In this document: positions 6,562-10,114 of the stretch, piece after piece | How the letters are laid out: each line of letters opens with the position of its first letter | Numbering within the stretch: position 1 is the stretch's first letter | NCBI GenBank assembly: GCA_017537105.1 | Contig: JAFWBZ010000335.1 | Location: 1-10,114 of the forward strand | Direction of reading: 5' to 3' | Source: Clostridia bacterium | Lineage (GTDB): Bacteria > Bacillota > Clostridia > Christensenellales > Aristaeellaceae | DNA length: 10,114 bases | Made by a program: the position numbers and the translations under genes | Notes under the pieces: model-generated | Databases searched by the model: none | Told to the model about the DNA's origin: nothing | What the model saw: only the letters and a program-made list of their open reading frames with translations

Positions 6562-7013
6562 TCGCGCTGCAGCTGCGCCAGCATGGCCCGGCAGCCGGTC
6601 TCGATCTGCCGGTAGACCACGGAGAAGCGGCCGGTGTACCAGGGGTCCTCGATCTCGGCGGGAGAGCCCGCAAACGAGAGCAGCAGGGACATCTTGCCCT
6701 CCGGGTCGCCGCCGCAGATGCGCTGCATGTTGCGCAGGTTCACGCGCTCCATGCCCACCAGGCAGTCGTACCGGTCGTAGTCCTCCTTTTCCAGCCTCCG
6801 GGCGGTCTTGCCCGCGCAGGAGATGCCGTGCGCGGCCAGCTCGCGCTTCGCGGGGGGATAGACCGGGCAGCCGACTTCCTCATAACTGGTGGCCGCGGAG
6901 GCGATTTCGAGGCGGTGCTCCAGGCCGGCCTCCCGCGCCAGCCGCTTCATGATGAACTCCGCCATCGGCGAGCGGCAGATGTTGCCGTGGCAGACAAACA
7001 GTACTCTCAGCAT
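6549..7013 (-). CDS. Low-molecular-weight protein tyrosine phosphatase
   Basis: Cytoplasmic phosphatase of 154 residues that removes phosphate from tyrosine (possibly arginine) residues of proteins. The P-loop VCHGNICRSP supplies the nucleophile Cys8 and Arg14 of the CX5R signature, with the extra Cys13 common in this family. The general-acid Asp123 sits in IEDPWYTG near the C-terminus, as expected. Length is normal for the family. The ATG at 7013 begins 1 nt after the stop of the GNAT gene, so the two are co-transcribed and probably translationally coupled; the ribosome site is a poor GGGGGAA. A terminator overlaps the 3' end. The sequence does not tell a tyrosine phosphatase from an arginine phosphatase of the YwlE type. 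In the arsenate-reductase branch of this fold, extra C-terminal Cys residues are needed that I do not see here, so that role is unlikely. Confidence 0.93.
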   Translation of the reverse strand: MLRVLFVCHGNICRSPMAEFIMKRLAREAGLEHRLEIASAATSYEEVGCPVYPPAKRELAAHGISCAGKTARRLEKEDYDRYDCLVGMERVNLRNMQRICGGDPEGKMSLLLSFAGSPAEIEDPWYTGRFSVVYRQIETGCRAMLAQLQRENRL

Positions 7014-7014
7014 G

Positions 7015-7521
7015 TCATTCCCCCAGCGCCCTCTCCGCCACCAGCGCGGTCCAGCCGTCCCGATCCACCTCCGCGATCACGTGAAAGCCGTTCTTCTTCC
7101 AGAAATGGGTGGACTGAGGGTTGCCCTTGTCGATCCCAAGGCGCACGGCCGTGAATCCGGCGCTTTTGAGGAACTGGCACACTTCCCGTATGATCCCGGA
7201 GCCGATCTGGCGGCCCTGGAGCTGCCCGTTCATCATAAAGAAGCCGATATAGGCGCAATCGTCGCTCGGATATCCGTCGATCAGATCCATGACCGCGACC
7301 AGCGTATCCTCCGCGTAAAACCCGACGTAGTACTTCGAGGACGCCGGTTTGCCCGGCGGCGTCGCGTGCAGGTCGCTGAGGATGAGCTCCCGGGAGGGCT
7401 GCCTGCCGCAATACCGGAAGTACTGTTCATTCTGCAGGAAGAGATCGTAAATTGCGTCCACGTCCGCGTCGTCCATGCATCGGACGGCATACTGGCTGCT
7501 GAGTCTGACAATATCGAGCAT
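7015..7521 (-). CDS. GNAT-family N-acetyltransferase
   Basis: Predicted acetyl-CoA dependent N-acetyltransferase of 168 residues, acting on a small amine or protein substrate that cannot be named. The acetyl-CoA binding motif A is QGRQIGSGI (residues 102-110), preceded by the beta-strand YIGFFMM (91-97). Motif B is seen in DKGNPQSTHFWKKNGF (131-146), a typical GNAT ending. The ATG at 7521 is supported by AAAGGAG (7535-7529), 7 nt upstream. It is the first gene of a two-gene operon with the phosphatase. No clear promoter is visible in the 91-bp gap before it, so it may be read through from the polymerase-YolD operon or from a promoter I cannot recognise. Confidence 0.88.
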   Translation of the reverse strand: MLDIVRLSSQYAVRCMDDADVDAIYDLFLQNEQYFRYCGRQPSRELILSDLHATPPGKPASSKYYVGFYAEDTLVAVMDLIDGYPSDDCAYIGFFMMNGQLQGRQIGSGIIREVCQFLKSAGFTAVRLGIDKGNPQSTHFWKKNGFHVIAEVDRDGWTALVAERALGE

Positions 7522-7553
7522 AGGGTTTCTCCTTTATCGGGGTTCGATTTTCA

Positions 7554-7596
7554 CGGGCAGTACCCGCCGCCTCCGGGAAGCCATTCCCGCCGAGGC
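7554..7596 (-). terminator. Weak terminator-like hairpins after the YolD gene
   Basis: On the minus strand GCCTC and GGGAA (7596-7592 and 7588-7584) pair with TTCCC and GAGGC (7579-7575 and 7573-7569), with a small internal loop and TGGC as the turn. A second small stem CGGG/CCCG (7566-7563 with 7557-7554) follows. Neither has a T-tract, so read-through into the acetyltransferase gene is possible. Confidence 0.3.
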
Positions 7597-7612
7597 CTTC
7601 GCGTCGCCGGCG

Positions 7613-8062
7613 CTATGGCAGTCCGAGGCGGTCGAAGAGCTCGCCGTCGAGGCCGATGATGTTGTCGAGGTCGATGACCGTTCCGTCCTCCATGTGGAGC
7701 TCGAAGGCCTCCGGCAGCAGCCGACGGACGACGCCGGTGATGGGCTCGTAGCGCCCGCCGGCCTTGCGCCGGTCGGGGATGAAGCGGGTGATGGTCACGA
7801 CGGGCCGGGATTTCAGCCGTTCCCGGAGCACGGCCATGCGGGCGTTCAGCGCCGCGCGGTCGGATTCGCCCAGCTCGATGCGCTCGTCGGTGAGCCGCCG
7901 GACCTCCTCGATGGCCTCGCCGTAGCCGGTCAGCGCCGCGAAGGGCGCGAACTGCGCCGCGCGGTCGTGGCGCGACATCCGCGGGTGGGTGGGCGAGGTG
8001 GGGTGGGGGAGATCCAGCAGGTCGTCGTAGCGATGGGGATCGTTGGGATCGTTGTTGAACAT
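7613..8062 (-). CDS. YolD-like protein
   Basis: Small 149-residue protein of the YolD-like family (PF08863 type), known as a partner encoded next to Y-family polymerases such as UvrX; its biochemical role is not settled. The signature is MSRHDRAAQFAPFAALTGY at residues 29-47, followed by a charged helix (about 48-85) and a beta-rich C-terminal half ending VIDLDNIIGLDGELFDR. The ATG at 8062 is chosen because AAGGGAGG (8074-8067) lies 4 nt upstream and shares one base with the stop of the polymerase gene. The 11-nt gap to that gene indicates one transcript and coupled translation. The N-terminal 28 residues are rich in Asp, Pro and His and look disordered. Met29 is another possible start but has no better ribosome site. 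Confidence 0.88.
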   Translation of the reverse strand: MFNNDPNDPHRYDDLLDLPHPTSPTHPRMSRHDRAAQFAPFAALTGYGEAIEEVRRLTDERIELGESDRAALNARMAVLRERLKSRPVVTITRFIPDRRKAGGRYEPITGVVRRLLPEAFELHMEDGTVIDLDNIIGLDGELFDRLGLP

Positions 8063-8073
8063 GCTGCCTCCCT

Positions 8074-9609
8074 TCAGGCCCGGTGGCCGCCGATCTGTTC
8101 GTTGCGCTGGCGGGCCGTGGCGCCCTCCTCAAAATCGGTTCCCCGCAGGATGGCGTTCTTGCCGTACTTCTCCTTGATGGCCAGCACGACCTCCTGCTGT
8201 TTGCGCTCCCGCGCCCGGGCGGCGTCGGCCTCGGCCTGCCGCTGCTGTTCCGCCTCGTAGTCGGTGAACATGTCCAGCTGCACGCTCTCCTGCGCCCGCG
8301 ACGCCCGGGCCGCGGCCTCGTCGACGGTGTGGTTGGCCGCCACGACCATGCGCCGCACCAGCAGGTTTCGGTCCACGATGCGGTCGAACAGGGCCATCAC
8401 CGCCTCGGTGATCTGCCGCGTCGAGGAGGTGAAGCCGTCCAGGCGGATGCTGCCGTGGGCGTGCCTGGGCACCTCGCGGCCGTAGAAGTCGGTGGTGACG
8501 GCGCCGCGATAGCGCGCCCGGCGGGAGGCGTCCGACAGGTTTTCGATGTCATAGCCGATGGTGAGCACCATCTGGTCGCAGACCAGCTTCTTGGCCACCA
8601 TCGACAGCACCAGCTGATCGGTCATCTCCCGAACCACCAGCTTCGCCTTTTCAAAGGGGTAGGGCTCATGCAGCACCTGGCCCTCGCTGAGGCTGGTGGA
8701 TTCCGGCCGGTAGGCCTGGATGTCCGCGATGGTGCAGGGCTCCCAGCCCCAGGCGTGGTCGATGAGCAGTTCGGCGTTGATGCCGAACAGCCGGTACAGC
8801 AGATCTTCGTTGTAGTAATCGGCCTTTCCGCCCACCGAGCACCGGGCGACGTCGCCCATGGTGTACAGGCCCTCGGCCTCCAGCTTCCGGGCGTAGCCGC
8901 GGCCGATCCGCCAGAAGTCGGTCAGCGGGCGATGGGTCCACATCTGGCGCCGGTAGCCCGCCTCGTCCAGCTCGGCGATGCGCACGCCGTCCTTGTCCGG
9001 CGGGATGTGCTTGGCCACCACGTCCATGGCGATCTTGCTCAGATACATGTTCGTGCCGATGCCCACGGTGGCGGTGATGCCGGTGGTGTAGAGCACCTCG
9101 TCGATGATCCTGCGGGCCAGCTGGCGCGCGTTCATGCCGTAGTTCTTCAGATAGTGGGTGACATCCATGAACACCTCGTCGATGGAGTAGACGTGGATGT
9201 CCTCCGGGGCGATGAAGCGGGTGTAGATGTCGTAGATGCGCGTGCTGGTGGCCACGTAGAGGGCCATGCGGGGCCGGGCGACGATGTAGTCCACCGCCAG
9301 CGACGGGTCCGCCTGCAGCGCGTCGTCGTCCCAGGACTTGCCCGTCAGCGCGCCGCCGGGGGCGGATTTGCGGCGCTCCCGGTTGACCTGCCGGACCTTC
9401 TGCACCACCTCGAACAGCCGCGCCCGACCGGGGATGCCGTGGGCCTTCAGCGACGGAGACACTGCCAGGCAGATGGTCTTTTCCGTGCGGCTCTCGTCCG
9501 CCACCACGAGATTGACGCGCAGCGGGTCGAGCCCCCGTGCGCGGCACTCCACCGAGGCGTAGAAGGACTTCAGGTCGATGGCGATGTACTGCCTGCTTTC
9601 TTCGTTCAT
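8074..9609 (-). CDS. Y-family translesion DNA polymerase (UvrX/UmuC-like)
   Basis: Low-fidelity polymerase of 511 residues that inserts nucleotides opposite damaged template bases. The N-terminal motif IDLKSFYASVE holds metal-ligand Asp12 and the likely steric-gate Tyr17. The second metal motif YSIDEVFMDV gives Asp144 and Glu145. Between them, residues about 76-115 form an insertion compared with DinB, a feature of the UvrX-like branch. A helix-hairpin-helix region follows (about 228-256), then the little-finger domain (about 315-425). QLDMF (444-448) is a beta-clamp binding motif. It is followed by a charged helix (449-480) and a tail ending EEGATARQRNEQIGGHRA. The ATG at 9609 is preferred over the in-frame TTG at 9621, as TGAGGTG lies just upstream of the ATG. 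It heads an operon with YolD and has a perfect consensus promoter. Family call is firm; UvrX-type naming is by resemblance. Confidence 0.95.
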   Translation of the reverse strand: MNEESRQYIAIDLKSFYASVECRARGLDPLRVNLVVADESRTEKTICLAVSPSLKAHGIPGRARLFEVVQKVRQVNRERRKSAPGGALTGKSWDDDALQADPSLAVDYIVARPRMALYVATSTRIYDIYTRFIAPEDIHVYSIDEVFMDVTHYLKNYGMNARQLARRIIDEVLYTTGITATVGIGTNMYLSKIAMDVVAKHIPPDKDGVRIAELDEAGYRRQMWTHRPLTDFWRIGRGYARKLEAEGLYTMGDVARCSVGGKADYYNEDLLYRLFGINAELLIDHAWGWEPCTIADIQAYRPESTSLSEGQVLHEPYPFEKAKLVVREMTDQLVLSMVAKKLVCDQMVLTIGYDIENLSDASRRARYRGAVTTDFYGREVPRHAHGSIRLDGFTSSTRQITEAVMALFDRIVDRNLLVRRMVVAANHTVDEAAARASRAQESVQLDMFTDYEAEQQRQAEADAARARERKQQEVVLAIKEKYGKNAILRGTDFEEGATARQRNEQIGGHRA

Positions 9610-9665
9610 GGCACACCTCAACTCGTGCGGGATCGGCGCGCAGGCGCGGCCGCCCGCCCAGGTTC

Positions 9666-9694
9666 ATTATAGTATAGCGCAAAAAGCGTGTCAA
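9666..9694 (-). promoter_or_regulatory. Consensus sigma-A promoter of the polymerase-YolD operon
   Basis: The minus strand reads TTGACA (9694-9689), 17 bp, TATAAT (9671-9666), a perfect consensus pair. The expected start is near 9659, giving a leader of about 50 nt. No CGAAC-N4-GTTCG type LexA box overlaps it. Such a strong promoter for a mutagenic polymerase would be expected to be repressed in normal growth, so an unseen operator is likely. Confidence 0.85.
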
Positions 9695-9724
9695 GAAAGC
9701 GCGGGCGGCGTTTGCGCTTGCAAA
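9677..9724. promoter_or_regulatory. Inverted repeats between the divergent promoters
   Basis: GCGCAAA (9677-9683) and TTTGCGC (9711-9717) are a perfect 7-bp inverted repeat. The left copy lies in the spacer of the minus-strand promoter, and the right copy abuts the -35 box of the plus-strand promoter. A second palindrome, TTTGC-GCTT-GCAAA (9711-9724), covers that -35 box. CGC-A5-GCG (9678-9688) is a third short one. Placement in both promoters would let one protein control both genes. Short GC-rich repeats can arise by chance, so this is a candidate only. Confidence 0.35.
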
Positions 9725-9746
9725 TCCCGCGGCGTTCCCCTATAAT
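9718..9746 (+). promoter_or_regulatory. Sigma-A promoter of the hydroxyacid dehydrogenase gene
   Basis: TTGCAA (9718-9723; four of six) is followed by exactly 17 bp and a perfect TATAAT (9741-9746). The predicted start is near 9753, about 34 nt before the ATG. It is back-to-back with the polymerase promoter, with 23 bp between the two -35 boxes. Confidence 0.75.
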
Positions 9747-9786
9747 GATGGGCAGAGAACGCACAAACGGATGGGAGGATGCCCAC

Positions 9787-10114
9787 ATGACCAGAACGCT
9801 GATCGTCGATATTCCGCTGCTGACCGCGGCGCACCGCGAGGCCATCGGGGAGGCGGCCCGGGCCCGGGGCTTTGCGGTCGTTTTCCCCGCGAACGAGGCC
9901 GAGGCGCTGGCCGCCGCCGGACGCGCGGAGATCCTGTTCGGCGCGAGCCTGTCGCTGCCGAAGGCGGCGCCGAACCTGAAGTGGCTGTGCGTGCCCAGCG
10001 CGGGCGCGGAGCCGTACCTGCCGACGGAGGTCTACGCCAACCCGGACGCCGTGCTGACCAACTCCTCGGGCGCCTACGGCGTCACCATCGCGGAGCACAC
10101 GGTGATGGTCGCCC
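9787..10114 (+). CDS. D-2-hydroxyacid dehydrogenase, N-terminal part (3' end outside window)
   Basis: Start of a D-isomer specific 2-hydroxyacid dehydrogenase, which reduces 2-keto acids to D-2-hydroxy acids with NAD(P)H in the cytoplasm. About 109 residues are seen and the frame runs off the window. They form the N-terminal half of the substrate-binding domain: MTRTLIVDIPLL, then a GAS-LPKAAPNLKWLCVPSAGAE segment, then NSSGAYGVTIAEHTVM, the linker typical of the family just before the NAD-binding domain. The NAD motif and the catalytic Arg, Glu and His are outside. The ATG at 9787 is set by GGGAGG (9773-9778), 8 nt upstream. It has its own promoter, divergent from the polymerase operon. The substrate (for example glycerate, hydroxypyruvate or lactate) cannot be read from this part. 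Confidence 0.85.
   Translation, partial: MTRTLIVDIPLLTAAHREAIGEAARARGFAVVFPANEAEALAAAGRAEILFGASLSLPKAAPNLKWLCVPSAGAEPYLPTEVYANPDAVLTNSSGAYGVTIAEHTVMVA

Noticed and set aside
9610..9621. TTG start for the polymerase
   Set aside because: It overlaps the TGAGGTG ribosome site, which is well spaced for the ATG at 9609.
8083..9672. A 529-codon open frame on the plus strand, opposite the polymerase gene
   Set aside because: Shadow of the polymerase gene; composition is His/Val/Gly/Asp-rich with no recognisable fold or ribosome site.
9734..9760. GTTC and GAAC near the hydroxyacid dehydrogenase promoter as an SOS box
   Set aside because: The order and 19-bp spacing are wrong for a LexA site, which needs GAAC before GTTC with 4 bases between.

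Overview
This window looks like chromosomal DNA from a GC-rich member of the Clostridia (Bacillota). Shine-Dalgarno sites are strong (AAAGGAG type), sigma-A promoters are close to consensus, third codon positions are strongly GC-biased, and the gene families (short FucI-like isomerase, AraC-GyrI regulator, SH3b-NlpC/P60 cell-wall protein, YolD plus Y-family polymerase) are typical of gut-type Clostridia. The taxonomic call is an inference from family content; no rRNA or tRNA gene is present to anchor it.

Left part (1-3640, plus strand): the 3' end of asparaginyl-tRNA synthetase (asnS), a terminator-like 3' region, a well-formed promoter with an operator-like inverted repeat just after the expected transcription start, and an L-fucose/L-arabinose isomerase family gene. 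A 14-bp hairpin and two further hairpins follow. Next comes an AraC-family regulator fused to a GyrI-like effector-binding domain, with its own extended -10 promoter candidate. A long hairpin flanked by T-runs on both strands ends this block and also serves the convergent gene.

Middle part (3649-7521, minus strand): a secreted 887-residue cell-wall protein with a signal peptide, seven SH3-like repeats, two peptidoglycan-binding-like modules and a C-terminal NlpC/P60 cysteine peptidase. Upstream of it is a two-gene operon in which a GNAT acetyltransferase is followed after 1 nt by a low-molecular-weight protein tyrosine phosphatase, ended by a terminator that overlaps the phosphatase stop codon.

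Right part (7613-10114): a UvrX/UmuC-like Y-family DNA polymerase and a YolD-like protein form a tight minus-strand operon driven by a perfect TTGACA-17-TATAAT promoter. Divergent from it, a D-2-hydroxyacid dehydrogenase gene (5' part only) has its own TTGCAA-17-TATAAT promoter. The two -35 boxes are only 24 bp apart and an inverted repeat spans the region.

I found no mobile element, CRISPR array, RNA gene or clearly new system. The most useful leads are the two promoter/operator regions (909-978 and 9666-9746), the hairpin cluster at 2505-2619, and the expression control of the polymerase-YolD operon, which lacks a visible LexA box.
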